Origin: an uncultured Corynebacterium sp.
GTDB lineage: Bacteria > Actinomycetota > Actinomycetes > Mycobacteriales > Mycobacteriaceae
DNA length: 26,125 nucleotides
Direction: 5' to 3'
Assembly: GCF_943914015.1 (NCBI RefSeq)
Contig: NZ_CALUAK010000021.1
Coordinates: 1-26,125, forward strand
Shown here: positions 1 to 9,049 of the stretch, in pieces
Numbering within the stretch: the first letter of the stretch is position 1
How the letters are laid out: each line of letters begins with the position of its first letter
Program-made: the position numbers and the translations under genes
Notes under the pieces: generated by a model
Databases searched by the model: none
Told to the model about the DNA's origin: nothing
What the model saw: only the letters and a program-made list of their open reading frames with translations

Positions 1-1
1 C

Positions 2-205
2 TACTACATCGTCCACAAGGAAATTAACCCGACGCAGATTGTCCCCGTTGGCCCTGATCTGTCCGGACTCATTACACCACACGAGCGAGAGAGCCTCGGA
101 GGCTCCCCCTTTGCCCCAGGTACCTCACTTCCCGGCGACATCGCGACATCGGAACGCGTGAAGAACCCGGAGCCGTGGCAGGCCGAGTTCTTCGGCTGGA
201 ATTAA
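2..205 (+). CDS. C-terminal fragment of an unrecognised protein (5' end outside the window)
   Basis: An open frame enters from the left edge and runs to a TAA at 203-205. It gives 67 residues beginning YYIVHKEINP and ending PWQAEFFGWN. The tail is rich in Pro, Gly and acidic residues and has no membrane segment or motif that I can place in a family. Codon choice, with many C or G third positions, resembles the neighbouring genes, which supports real coding. The stop abuts the lysG stop at 206-208 with no base between, so the two genes converge tail to tail without a visible terminator. No function is assigned. Confidence 0.6.
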   Translation, partial: YYIVHKEINPTQIVPVGPDLSGLITPHERESLGGSPFAPGTSLPGDIATSERVKNPEPWQAEFFGWN

Positions 206-1090
206 CTAGAGCGAGGGAACTCCGGGGATATTGGCGCGCGCTGCCCGCGTTACCGCAGCCGTGAGCAGCTCGAGCAGGGGCGACTCGAGCCGCCAGTGCT
301 GCCAGTACAAATCCGAACTGGAAACAAGATCATCCAATCGCACTGCAACACCCTTCTCGATCATCTCCTTTGCCTGCGTATCGACGACAATCGCCCACCC
401 GAGTCCCGCCTCGATGGAATGGAGGAAAGCCTCCATCGAGGGCACAACAGATACGCGGCGGTGCTTGGGCGGATCGTCGAGGCGCCCAACAAGGTCCCGG
501 TCTTGCAGATAGTCCCGCGGGCCAAAACGCAGAGCCGGCATCCCCGCCCAATCAATGGCACCGTCATGCGTGTATTTTTCCGCCAACCACGGTGCCGCAA
601 CCGCTACGTAGTGCATCGTGCCGAGAAGCACCGCATCACACCCGGACACAGGTTTTGATTCACGCGTGACAGCGCCCAGGCAATCACCACTACGGAGAAG
701 CTCCAACGAGTGCGACTCGTCTTCCAGGCGCATCATGATGGAAGCAGAATCCCACTGCGAGACCTCCCGAAGCACAGGAGGAAACCACGTGGCGAGGGAA
801 TCAGCGTTAATGGCCACGTTCAGTGGAACGCTAGCAAGGCGCTGGTCAAGCGCTGCTTCCGTCTCCGCCTGCAACAGGGCGACGCGCCGAGCTGCCTGGG
901 CAATGACCTCGCCGGCCTCCGTCGGCGAGACAGGCGTTTCGCGACGCACGAGCACCCGACCAGTCGAATGCTCTAGCGCCTTAATTCGCTGACTCACAGC
1001 CGGCGCGCTAATCCCAAGTGCCGTAGCAGCACGTTCAAAGCTTCCCTCATCAATGATCGCAAGGAGGGTTTCCATCTGCTCTAGCTTCAT
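206..1090 (-). CDS. lysG: LysR-type regulator LysG/ArgP, activator of the lysine/arginine exporter
   Basis: The product is 294 residues, the usual LysR length. An N-terminal winged helix-turn-helix (about residues 1-60, MKLEQMETLLAIIDEGSFER then SAPAVSQRIKALE) precedes a periplasmic-binding-protein-like effector domain (about 90-290). In C. glutamicum LysG binds lysine, arginine or histidine and switches on lysE. Here lysE is transcribed divergently from the next gene, which is the classic LysG/LysE arrangement and makes this call stronger than similarity alone. The ATG at 1088-1090 has a GAGG about 8 nt upstream, supporting that start. The gene ends directly against the converging partial gene on its left. 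Autoregulation through the shared intergenic region is likely but not visible. Confidence 0.9.
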   Translation of the reverse strand: MKLEQMETLLAIIDEGSFERAATALGISAPAVSQRIKALEHSTGRVLVRRETPVSPTEAGEVIAQAARRVALLQAETEAALDQRLASVPLNVAINADSLATWFPPVLREVSQWDSASIMMRLEDESHSLELLRSGDCLGAVTRESKPVSGCDAVLLGTMHYVAVAAPWLAEKYTHDGAIDWAGMPALRFGPRDYLQDRDLVGRLDDPPKHRRVSVVPSMEAFLHSIEAGLGWAIVVDTQAKEMIEKGVAVRLDDLVSSSDLYWQHWRLESPLLELLTAAVTRAARANIPGVPSL

Positions 1091-1187
1091 TCTTCAAACC
1101 TCATTCTTCCACAGTTGTTAAGCGTCTTTTATGGTACCCGCAAATTTATCATTTTACTTATTTGGGTTCGTGTCTCAGAATGAATCT
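1091..1187. promoter_or_regulatory. lysG-lysE divergent intergenic region
   Basis: This AT-rich spacer separates the divergent regulator and exporter genes and must hold both promoters and the LysG operator. No LysR T-N11-A box stands out clearly. If lysE starts at GTG 1188, a CAGAAT hexamer (1176-1181) lies 6 nt before it and could be a -10 box for a nearly leaderless transcript. If lysE instead starts at ATG 1131, the spacer shrinks to 40 nt, which is tight for two promoters and an operator. Confidence 0.4.
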
Positions 1188-1862
1188 GTGAACGTTTTCT
1201 TTGCTGGACTGCTATTTAACCTTTCCCTGATCCTGGCACTCGGGCCTCAGAACGCGCTCATCCTCAAGTATGGGTTGCGGCGCCAAGCCATCACACTCGT
1301 TATCGCCGTGTGCGCACTGTGCGACATCACGCTCATCACCCTCAGTGGTATTGGTGTGGGTGTCATCTTGGAAAAGGCACCCATCGTTTTGGAGATCCTC
1401 CGTTACGGTGGCTTCCTCTACCTGCTGTGGTTTGCTTTCACCTGCTTCCGCGATGCCATCCATCCCAAGACCATTGAGACGGAAACGGTCTCCACGAGCG
1501 AGCCACACACGGTGGAGGTTTCCGCGGAGGGTGGCTCCACGGCAACCTTGACCAAGACGCGTCGACGCACCTTCCAGGATATGAAGGGACCGGCTATCGC
1601 AGCTTTTGTGGTCAGCGTGGTCAACCCCGCTGCATGGGTCGACCTGTTCGTTGTCATCGGCTCGATTTCTTCCAGCTACGGACCGGACAAGTGGTCGTTC
1701 CTCCTCGGAACGATGGCCGCAGCCTTCGTCTGGTTCCCAGCCTTCGGCTACGGCGCTGCGGCCCTGTCCAAGCCGCTGTCCAGCCCCAAGGTGTGGCGCT
1801 GCATCAACACCGGCATTGGCCTGTTCATGGTATTCATGGCCTTCCGCGTGCTGTTCATGTAA
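1188..1862 (+). CDS. lysE: LysE-type exporter of L-lysine and L-arginine
   Basis: The product is 224 residues from GTG 1188, and the frame is open back to an ATG at 1131 (243 residues). I prefer GTG 1188 because the protein then begins VNVFFAGLLFNLSL, which lines up with the N-terminus of C. glutamicum LysE as I remember it. The upstream 19 residues have no counterpart, and neither start has a convincing ribosome site. The family signature GPQNALILKYG (about residues 18-28) is present. About six hydrophobic segments are visible, with a long hydrophilic loop after the third and an ending in PLSSPKVWRCINTGIGLFMV. The protein exports basic amino acids by proton exchange and prevents toxic build-up during peptide use. 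Control by the divergent lysG is expected. Confidence 0.9.
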   Translation: MNVFFAGLLFNLSLILALGPQNALILKYGLRRQAITLVIAVCALCDITLITLSGIGVGVILEKAPIVLEILRYGGFLYLLWFAFTCFRDAIHPKTIETETVSTSEPHTVEVSAEGGSTATLTKTRRRTFQDMKGPAIAAFVVSVVNPAAWVDLFVVIGSISSSYGPDKWSFLLGTMAAAFVWFPAFGYGAAALSKPLSSPKVWRCINTGIGLFMVFMAFRVLFM

Positions 1863-1864
1863 GA

Positions 1865-1892
1865 ACCTAGCCGAACAAACCTAGCTGAACAC

Positions 1893-1897
<5 letters not shown>
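1865..1897. repeat. 14-bp tandem duplication between lysE and the aldo/keto reductase gene
   Basis: AACCTAGCCGAACA (1865-1878) is followed directly by AACCTAGCTGAACA (1879-1892), then a partial CCTAG. The repeat fills the whole 30-nt gap between two converging genes and runs into the stop codon of the reductase. It has no hairpin or T-tract, so it is not an obvious terminator. Confidence 0.7.
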
Positions 1898-2966
<1,069 letters not shown>

Positions 2967-2986
2967 GTCCCCGAGTGTAACCACGT

Positions 2987-4300
2987 TTACTTATCGTCGT
3001 CGGTGTATTCCTCTGGATAACGCTCCTTGAAGTACTCCTCGGAGGAGAATTCCACCTCATCGTCAGAATCAAGACGGTCTGCTTCCTCCTGTTCAATCGC
3101 GCGGTAGAGCTCCTTATCCTCGACATTCGACGCACGCACCTCGCTGCGCAGCTTCCGCCGCTGCTTGGAGGTGAAGCGGGCGCGTGGATCCAACCGGCGA
3201 GCGACAAGCCTGCGGATCTTTTCTCGCCTCGTCCCTTCTTCGGTGATCTCCGGCCGCGTCGCCACCCAGGAGATAACAAGCGTGACAATGAGGAGGATCC
3301 CCACATAGCCGACAATCGGGTACAGCCAGTTCACCAACGTGGCAAACGGAATGAAGGAGAAAAGGAAGCCGATGAGGGTCGAGCCGATCATGAACGTACG
3401 GAACCGTTCCGGCTTCTTTGCGCTCAAGCGCTTGGACAGCGCGTAGAACATGGCGATAGCCGTATTGAAGATCATGGCGTAGATGACAACCGCCATGACG
3501 GTTCCCAGCACCGGATGGATCTTCGATACAAGGGCAAGCGTCGGCATATCGTAGGCGCTGGCCTCGCCAATGTTGAAATACAGCGAAAGCACAAGGCCAA
3601 GAAGGCAGACGCTGTACAGTGCGCCACCGATGAGGCCACCGATTCCTGCGGCCTTCGGATCCGCACTGTTGCCGCCCATGATGAGCGACATGGAAATGCC
3701 AATCATGAGGCACATTCCGACGTAGTTTGCGGAGGCAACCCACCAGCTTGGGATGAGCTGCCCGGGCTCCACGCTTGCGGCCTGCTGGTCGAGAACCTCG
3801 ATGGTGTCTGCGGGGCTGAACGCATAGGTGGCAAAAAGAATGACCATAAACACCAACAGGAACGGCGTGATCATGCCAATGACGTTGGAAACTTTATCCA
3901 CGTCAAGGAAGCCCGCGGCGATGACGAGCACCACCATGAGCACCGAGCCAACCACTGTTGGCAGACCAAATTGCTGGTTCAGGTTACTTCCAGCGCCTGC
4001 GAGCATGACGAAACCTGTGGCAAAAAGGGTAAGCATGATAGCCACATCAAACACCTTGGCCAACAGCGGGCTGGCGATGTACGCCACGACTGGCATGTGT
4101 TCCTTAGATTGGAAATAGGACCCGAACTGTAGGGTCACCATGCCACAGACCATCATGATGAGTCCGGAGATCACTGCAGCCCAAATTCCCCAGTGTCCGA
4201 ATGCTCCGAAGTACTGCAGAATTTCCTGCCCTGAGGCGAACCCTGCGCCAACGAGAACGCCGAGAAAGGCCATGGAAATAGTCAATGCACGCTTGAGCAT
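2987..4300 (-). CDS. YkvI-type multi-spanning membrane protein, putative transporter (copy 1)
   Basis: The product is 437 residues with about ten hydrophobic segments. It opens with MLKRALTISMAFLGVLVGAG followed by FASGQEILQYF, the Gly-rich broken first helix typical of the YkvI family and reminiscent of the LeuT/APC superfamily. Family members are largely uncharacterised, so a solute transporter is plausible and the substrate unknown. The last 90 or so residues are hydrophilic and charged. They carry FTSKQRRKLRSEV and a strongly acidic LDSDDEVEFSSEE before the end, and a related tail occurs in the paralogue at 10265-11638. A strong AAGGAG 5 nt before ATG 4300 supports the start. The gene is followed 20 nt later by the aldo/keto reductase. 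A perfect 15-nt palindrome lies in its promoter region. Confidence 0.75.
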   Translation of the reverse strand: MLKRALTISMAFLGVLVGAGFASGQEILQYFGAFGHWGIWAAVISGLIMMVCGMVTLQFGSYFQSKEHMPVVAYIASPLLAKVFDVAIMLTLFATGFVMLAGAGSNLNQQFGLPTVVGSVLMVVLVIAAGFLDVDKVSNVIGMITPFLLVFMVILFATYAFSPADTIEVLDQQAASVEPGQLIPSWWVASANYVGMCLMIGISMSLIMGGNSADPKAAGIGGLIGGALYSVCLLGLVLSLYFNIGEASAYDMPTLALVSKIHPVLGTVMAVVIYAMIFNTAIAMFYALSKRLSAKKPERFRTFMIGSTLIGFLFSFIPFATLVNWLYPIVGYVGILLIVTLVISWVATRPEITEEGTRREKIRRLVARRLDPRARFTSKQRRKLRSEVRASNVEDKELYRAIEQEEADRLDSDDEVEFSSEEYFKERYPEEYTDDDK

Positions 4301-4328
4301 TATCGCTCCTTTTCATTTAGGCTCATAT

Positions 4329-4343
4329 TTGCATAATATGCAA
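4329..4343. promoter_or_regulatory. Perfect palindrome upstream of YkvI-type copy 1, candidate operator over a -10 box
   Basis: TTGCATAATATGCAA has 7-bp arms about a single central base. Read on the minus strand it contains TATTAT, a fair -10 box about 30 nt before the ATG of the gene at 4300. A repressor bound here would block that promoter. No regulator is encoded beside it. Confidence 0.4.
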
Positions 4344-4417
4344 TTCAGACTGCGCATTCTCTGAAATGTAAGCGTTTCCAGCAAATTGCAATGGAACCGT
4401 AACCTTGGGATATAAAA

Positions 4418-4443
4418 AACTCGCCTGCATTCGCAGGCGAGTT
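4418..4443 (-). terminator. Rho-independent terminator of gatB
   Basis: An 11-bp perfect stem, AACTCGCCTGC with GCAGGCGAGTT around an ATTC loop, lies just after the gatB stop on the minus strand. It leads into a run of six T on that strand (forward A-run 4414-4419, overlapping the stem foot). Confidence 0.9.
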
Positions 4444-4466
4444 CTCAGAGAAAGCTGAGTAAGGAG

Positions 4467-5972
4467 CTAGGACAGCTTCTTAGCAATGAGCTGGTTTACC
4501 GTCTTCGGGTCAGCCTTGCCCTTTGTAGCCTTCATCACGGCACCGACAATGGCACCAGTGACCTTCTTATTACCGGAACGGTACTTCTCGACAATGTCCG
4601 GGTTTGCAGCAATTGCCTCGTCCACTGCCTTTTCGATGGCGTCGTCGTCTCGCACGACCTCGAGTCCACGCTGTGCCACAACCCCGTCCACATCGCCCTC
4701 GCCGGCGAGAACGCCGTCGATAGCCGTACGACCCAGCTTGTTAGTGAGCTTGCCCTCGCGGACGAGCTCTGCCACGCGAGCAACCTGCTGCGGGGTGATG
4801 GACAGATCTTCGAGCTCCACCTCGGATTCCTTCGCCTTCTGTGCCAGGTAGGACGTCCACCAGGAACGAGCCTCATCAGCCTTAGCACCAGCTTCGGTGG
4901 TCTGAACGATGAGCTCCAGCGCGCCTGCGTTCACAAGGTCGCGCATCTCAGCATCGGAGACACCCCATTCCTTCTGCAGGCGGTCGCGCTTCACCCAGGG
5001 CAGCTCCGGGAGCGTCGCGCGGATTTCCTCGACGCGCTCCTTGGACACAATGACCGGAGGAAGATCCGGATCGTTGAAGTAACGGTAATCCGATGAGGTC
5101 TCCTTCGGACGCCCCTTCTTCGTGGAACCATCGGTCTCCTGGTAGTGGCGGGTCTCCTGAATGATCTCTTCGCCGGCCTCGATAGCAGCGGCCTGGCGCA
5201 TCATCTCGTAGCGCACGGCCTGCTCGACGGAGCGCACGGAGTTGATGTTCTTCGTTTCTGTACGGGTACCGAACTCGGTGGCCCCCTTACGCATGAGGGA
5301 GAGGTTAGCGTCGCAGCGCATAGAGCCCTGGTCCATGCGTGCGTCGGAGACACCAAGCGCCTTCACGAGGTCACGTAGAGCTGCGACGTAGCAGCGGGCG
5401 ACTTCGGGGGCACGCTCGCCGGCACCTTCGATGGGCTTAGTCACGATCTCAATGAGCGGGACACCCGCGCGGTTGACGTCCACGAGCGAGTGGGTAGCGC
5501 CCGCGATGCGGCCGTCTGCACCACCGATGTGGGTGAGCTTGGCGGTGTCTTCCTCCATGTGCGCGCGCTCAATTTCGACGCGCCAGGTGGTGCCGTCATC
5601 GAGCTGAACATCGAGGTAGCCGTCGTAAGCAATCGGCTCATCGTACTGGGAGATCTGGTAATTCTTCGGCTGATCCGGGTAGAAGTAGTTCTTCCGGGCG
5701 AAGCGGGAGTATTCGGCAATCTTGCAGTTCAAAGCAAGGCCAATTTTGATTGCCCACTCGACACCGGTCTCATTGACAACGGGGAGCGCACCGGGCAGAC
5801 CCAAACACGTAGGGTCGGTGTGCGTGTTCGGCGGAGCGCCGAAATCGGCGGAGCTGGACGAAAACATCTTGGTTTCTGTCTGCAGCTCCACGTGTACCTC
5901 GAGGCCCATAACCGGGTCGAAAGTCTCCAAAACCTCGTCAAAATCCATGAGATCAGTATCCTGGTACGTCAT
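4467..5972 (-). CDS. gatB: Aspartyl/glutamyl-tRNA(Asn/Gln) amidotransferase subunit B
   Basis: The product is 501 residues, a normal GatB length. The GatB/GatE core begins with the family signature VMGLEVHVELQTETKMFSSS (about residues 21-40) and continues through TCLGLPGALPVVN, KNYFYPDQPKNYQISQYDEP and DYRYFNDPDLPP. A C-terminal YqeY-like tRNA-binding domain ends in KVTGAIVGAVMKATKGKADP. GatB phosphorylates and transamidates mischarged Glu-tRNA(Gln) or Asp-tRNA(Asn), using ammonia produced by GatA, in the GatCAB complex. gatC and gatA are about 13 kb away on the same strand. ATG 5972 has no Shine-Dalgarno sequence but lies 8 nt after TAGACT, suggesting a leaderless transcript. Confidence 0.97.
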   Translation of the reverse strand: MTYQDTDLMDFDEVLETFDPVMGLEVHVELQTETKMFSSSSADFGAPPNTHTDPTCLGLPGALPVVNETGVEWAIKIGLALNCKIAEYSRFARKNYFYPDQPKNYQISQYDEPIAYDGYLDVQLDDGTTWRVEIERAHMEEDTAKLTHIGGADGRIAGATHSLVDVNRAGVPLIEIVTKPIEGAGERAPEVARCYVAALRDLVKALGVSDARMDQGSMRCDANLSLMRKGATEFGTRTETKNINSVRSVEQAVRYEMMRQAAAIEAGEEIIQETRHYQETDGSTKKGRPKETSSDYRYFNDPDLPPVIVSKERVEEIRATLPELPWVKRDRLQKEWGVSDAEMRDLVNAGALELIVQTTEAGAKADEARSWWTSYLAQKAKESEVELEDLSITPQQVARVAELVREGKLTNKLGRTAIDGVLAGEGDVDGVVAQRGLEVVRDDDAIEKAVDEAIAANPDIVEKYRSGNKKVTGAIVGAVMKATKGKADPKTVNQLIAKKLS

Positions 5973-5980
5973 AAGGCTCT

Positions 5981-5986
5981 AGTCTA
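5981..5986 (-). promoter_or_regulatory. -10 box of gatB, likely leaderless
   Basis: TAGACT on the minus strand lies 8 nt before the gatB ATG. Transcription would begin at or beside the start codon, in agreement with the missing ribosome site. No good -35 box is visible. Confidence 0.55.
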
Positions 5987-6030
5987 TAGCGTCGACAACT
6001 TGTTGGTGCCCTCGCCTACCTGTTTCGCCA

Positions 6031-7386
6031 CTACTCGGTTACGGGTTCGAGCGTCTCGCCATCGACCGCCTCCTCTGAGGTTCGCAGAAGAACCCGCGCG
6101 TTGATGCGATCCAGAAGAATGGCACAAAATGCACCAACAAGCGCTACACACAGCGTGATGAGGAAGATTTGTTGGTAGCCCACGTGTGGGGTCTCACGGT
6201 GAGATTCAACGATGGCGGCTGTCATCGGGTTTGCCCAGAAAATCGATGCGTAGACCAGGAACGAACCGACAGCCATCGCGGAACCATTGATTTCCTCCGG
6301 CAAGTGCAGCTCGGCAATCGGCGCGAGGATGACTGCTTTGCCCATGAAGATTCCGAGCGCCATGACCATGAGCAGGAACATGGCGACCCAGATGCTTCCC
6401 CCCTGCGGAAGGATGTACACCAGACCTACGCCGATGGCCGTCAGCGCGAGCGCTGCCGCCATCATTCGCGTCGAAGACTTGAAGAGATAGTCAGCAACAA
6501 GACCGGAAACAACACCGGCAAAGATACCGACAAGTCCGGTGTTGAAGATACCGAAGGCACCGGATTGTGCATCCGTCGCGTTAAACACGAGAGACAGGTA
6601 CGGCGCAGAGGAATAGATGAGGTTGACGTAGCACCAGTAAACGCAAAGCCCAGCGATGCCGGCTAGCCATACGCGCGGGAGCAGTAGAACCTTGACCAGT
6701 CCTTTGAGCGCTGCGATATTGTCGGATTCTTCTGGGTTTTCTGCCTTGGCTGTCGCGTTCTTGGGGACAAACTTCAAAATACAGAAAATAAGCGGGATGA
6801 TAATGAGCGAGTAGAGCACGCCCATGATCGTCATAACAGTATTGGCTTGTTCAGCAAAGATAGCAAGGAGTCCCACCACGATCAGGTTCATGCTGAATTC
6901 CACTGCACGGCGTATCGACTCCAGCATGCCCATGGCAAGGCCTCGTCCTTGTTTATTGGCATCTTGAGACATGAAGCTCACGCCGTTGACCACGGCTGGC
7001 CAACCAATCGCATCCCACACACCCCAGGAGATGGCGATAGCCACCATCACTGAGAAGCTCAGCCCCGGAACGAGGAAGAGGGCAAGAGCGGTTACCATTC
7101 GCCAGGCAGCCCAGGCGATGAGGATGGAACGGATGGTGAAGCGATTATTCACCCAACCGCCAGGGATATACAGGAACATAGCGATGCCCAGCCACCCCAT
7201 GAGGATGCCGAACTGGTCGATGCCGATACCCAAGGCGTTCGTGAGCGGAATCATCAGAGATCCCTTGAACGCTTCAAAGGCGGAATATGTTAGTTGTCCC
7301 GCAAACACTACGGTCAAAAAGCCGCCAATGCGCCCCTTACGCAGGAATACGGGGAGTTCACTGTTCCTGCTAAAAATGTTTTTCAC
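6031..7386 (-). CDS. MFS transporter co-transcribed with a glycerophosphodiesterase
   Basis: The product is 451 residues with about twelve hydrophobic segments and a central hydrophilic loop (around residues 210-225, KNATAKAENPEESDN), the standard two-times-six MFS layout. The start is a GTG at 7384-7386 preceded by AGGGGTGA at proper distance. It begins 13 nt after the stop of the upstream phosphodiesterase gene, so the two form an operon. From that pairing I infer uptake of a glycerophosphodiester or related phosphorylated compound. The sequence itself carries only generic MFS character, and a sugar or organic anion cannot be excluded. The C-terminus is short and acidic. Confidence 0.8.
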   Translation of the reverse strand: MKNIFSRNSELPVFLRKGRIGGFLTVVFAGQLTYSAFEAFKGSLMIPLTNALGIGIDQFGILMGWLGIAMFLYIPGGWVNNRFTIRSILIAWAAWRMVTALALFLVPGLSFSVMVAIAISWGVWDAIGWPAVVNGVSFMSQDANKQGRGLAMGMLESIRRAVEFSMNLIVVGLLAIFAEQANTVMTIMGVLYSLIIIPLIFCILKFVPKNATAKAENPEESDNIAALKGLVKVLLLPRVWLAGIAGLCVYWCYVNLIYSSAPYLSLVFNATDAQSGAFGIFNTGLVGIFAGVVSGLVADYLFKSSTRMMAAALALTAIGVGLVYILPQGGSIWVAMFLLMVMALGIFMGKAVILAPIAELHLPEEINGSAMAVGSFLVYASIFWANPMTAAIVESHRETPHVGYQQIFLITLCVALVGAFCAILLDRINARVLLRTSEEAVDGETLEPVTE

Positions 7387-7399
7387 TTTTTTATCACCC

Positions 7400-8155
7400 C
7401 TATTTCTCGCTCACCGCACCGGTAATACCAGTAAGGAGCTGGGGACAATTGGAGATGACACCGTCCACCCCCCAGTTAGCAAGCTGGTTTGCACGGCCTG
7501 GGTCATCGACTGTCCAGACGTTTACTCCGAAGCCTGCCGCGTGGAAAGCGTCCACTCGCTCACGGGTGAGGTAGCTATCTTCTGGGTGGATGTACTCGGC
7601 ACCGACGAGTTCCAGAATCGACTTCCAATCGTCATACAAAGCAACTGTCTCGTACAAGCAGCCGACGGGAAGCTTGGGCGCGCGCTGTTTAAACACGGAT
7701 AATAGAACGTGGTTAAAGGAGGAAACAATGACCTTGCGTGCGGGGTCAAGGTTTTCCAGTTCGGCGATGACATTGTCGATGAGCTGCAGGGTCTGCTTTT
7801 TCCCCTGTTCGTTGGACTTGATCTCAATGTTGGCGTTGAGCTCGCGTTCGTTCATGAACTGTACGAGTCCGGAGAGTGTGGGGATCTTTTCCCCAGCAAA
7901 ATCCGGCGAAAACCAGCTACCGGCATCAATGGATGCAAGGTCGGATGCAGCCAGATCGTAGTACAGGCCGGGATGGTTGGTCGTGCGATCGAGCGACGTG
8001 TCATGCATGATGATGGGGGTACCGTCCCCCATGATGTCCACATCAGTCTCGATCCAATTGATGCCATGGTCTAGAGCGGCTTGGAAGGCACTGAAGGTGT
8101 TTTCCGGTGCGAGAGTTTTGGTGCCACGATGGGCGATGAGAGTGCAGTGAGACAT
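7400..8155 (-). CDS. Glycerophosphodiester phosphodiesterase, cytosolic UgpQ type
   Basis: The product is 251 residues from ATG 8155. That start is chosen over ATG 8173 because AAGGAGGA sits 8 nt ahead of it and actually overlaps the upstream ATG codon. The GDPD barrel motifs are clear: IAHRG near the N-terminus, APENT, ETDVD and the IIMHD His-Asp pair. The tail carries VNVWTVDDPG, typical of the C-terminal part of the family. There is no signal peptide, so it should act in the cytosol, splitting glycerophosphodiesters to sn-glycerol 3-phosphate and an alcohol. It is the first gene of an operon with the MFS transporter 13 nt downstream, a likely uptake-and-cleave unit for phosphate or glycerol scavenging. 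Confidence 0.9.
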   Translation of the reverse strand: MSHCTLIAHRGTKTLAPENTFSAFQAALDHGINWIETDVDIMGDGTPIIMHDTSLDRTTNHPGLYYDLAASDLASIDAGSWFSPDFAGEKIPTLSGLVQFMNERELNANIEIKSNEQGKKQTLQLIDNVIAELENLDPARKVIVSSFNHVLLSVFKQRAPKLPVGCLYETVALYDDWKSILELVGAEYIHPEDSYLTRERVDAFHAAGFGVNVWTVDDPGRANQLANWGVDGVISNCPQLLTGITGAVSEK

Positions 8156-8253
8156 TGCACGATCCTCCTTCATTTTCTGATAATTCGGAGACTACCAGTA
8201 TTGATTTAAGTAAAATTTGCTTCGATTTGGCCAGGTTGAGAGCAAATCACTTA

Positions 8254-8287
8254 ACCTACGCCCCTGACTACCTACGACACCGTAGGT
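8254..8287. promoter_or_regulatory. Candidate operator: 18-nt inverted repeat plus a direct half-site
   Basis: ACCTACGACACCGTAGGT (8270-8287) has perfect 7-bp arms about ACAC, and another ACCTACG lies at 8254-8260, 16 nt upstream. Three copies of one heptamer in the gap between the divergent phosphodiesterase and acetyltransferase genes look like a regulator binding array. The arms are too short, and lack a T-tract, for a terminator. Confidence 0.45.
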
Positions 8288-8311
8288 GGCCCTAAACAGC
8301 AGACCATTCCT

Positions 8312-8327
8312 CATGATTCAGATCACT
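8312..8327. promoter_or_regulatory. Weak GlxR/CRP-like site
   Basis: CATGA-N6-TCACT matches seven of ten positions of the corynebacterial GlxR consensus TGTGA-N6-TCACA. It lies in the 8174-8536 intergenic stretch, upstream of both divergent genes. The similarity is modest and could be chance. Confidence 0.25.
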
Positions 8328-8536
8328 GTTGAATTACCCCATTTAGGGGGAAAACTATTCACATTCTTTCTCATTAGGACCCGAAAGGAGAACAGTTTTC
8401 AGACCGAACGCTACAGTAAAACGAGCGTCTTCGCTGACTAAGCGGAAGTCCTTCTTAGATTGCTGAGACGACAGGCACCTCAGAAAAGGCAAGGAAGACA
8501 AGGAAAAAACGACGATAAGAAAGTCGAGGGTGAAAA

Positions 8537-9049
8537 ATGCCAACAGTGACCGTTTCACCAGCTGGTCCTCGGGACGTTGACGAACTCCAGCAGCTATCCA
8601 TCGACACATTCACCGAAACCTTCGGGCATCTCTACCCGCAGGCTGATCTCGACTACTTTCTTGCAACGACGTATTCGACCGAGGCGCTGCTTGCCCTCTT
8701 AGGAAGTACAAAACACGCGGTGTGGATCGCCCGCAACGGCCAGGTGGCCGTTGGCTATGTCCTCGTCGGCCCCTGTGGTCTTCCCCACCCCGATGTCACA
8801 GAGGGCGACGGCGAACTCAAGCGCTTGTATATCCGGGGCACACACCAAGGCAGCGGCCTAGGCGGTGTGCTCATGAAGCTGGGCATGGACTGGTTGGATC
8901 ATCACTATGCCACCCAGTGGCTCGGGGTCTGGTCACAAAACCTCGGCGCGCAGCGGTTTTATTCCCGGTTCGGATTCCACAAAGCAGGAGAATACCGCTT
9001 CAAAGTCGGCGATCAGCGCGACCACGAGTTCATTTTCCGGCGGGGTTAA
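8537..9049 (+). CDS. GNAT-family N-acetyltransferase, PaiA-like
   Basis: The product is 170 residues, a normal single-domain GNAT. The acetyl-CoA pyrophosphate loop is visible as the HQGSGLGGVL stretch (family pattern Q/R-x-x-G-x-G/A), preceded by the beta-4 strand GELKRLYIRG. The later GVWSQNLGAQRFYSRFGFHKAGEY is the typical motif B with its conserved Asn and Phe-Tyr. The N-terminal SIDTFTETFGHLYPQADLD resembles the PaiA/spermidine acetyltransferase subgroup, so a polyamine or small amine substrate is possible, but this is inference. ATG 8537 has GAGGGTGA just upstream. The 3' end overlaps the converging sialidase gene by 20 nt. Confidence 0.85.
   Translation: MPTVTVSPAGPRDVDELQQLSIDTFTETFGHLYPQADLDYFLATTYSTEALLALLGSTKHAVWIARNGQVAVGYVLVGPCGLPHPDVTEGDGELKRLYIRGTHQGSGLGGVLMKLGMDWLDHHYATQWLGVWSQNLGAQRFYSRFGFHKAGEYRFKVGDQRDHEFIFRRG

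Larger units (their letters stand above)
8174..8536. other. Long non-coding gap between the phosphodiesterase and acetyltransferase genes
   Basis: This 360-nt stretch is more AT-rich than its surroundings. It contains the ACCTACG repeats, the weak GlxR-like site and, near its right end, the acetyltransferase ribosome site. I see no convincing small gene or known riboswitch. A short CTGAG...CTCAG pairing around 8463-8484 is too weak to call. Confidence 0.5.

Noticed and set aside
2987..4300. BrnQ branched-chain amino acid carrier as identity of the YkvI-type gene
   Set aside because: The N-terminal GAGFASGQEILQYF pattern and overall layout fit YkvI better. The superfamily is related, so BrnQ would over-specify the substrate.
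8340..8536. Possible riboswitch or attenuator before the acetyltransferase gene
   Set aside because: Only short, weak pairings are present, no known aptamer core was recognised and no terminator stem with a T-tract is seen.
8355..8609. Minus-strand 84-codon frame overlapping the acetyltransferase start
   Set aside because: No family resemblance or ribosome site, and it overlaps the start of a well-supported gene.
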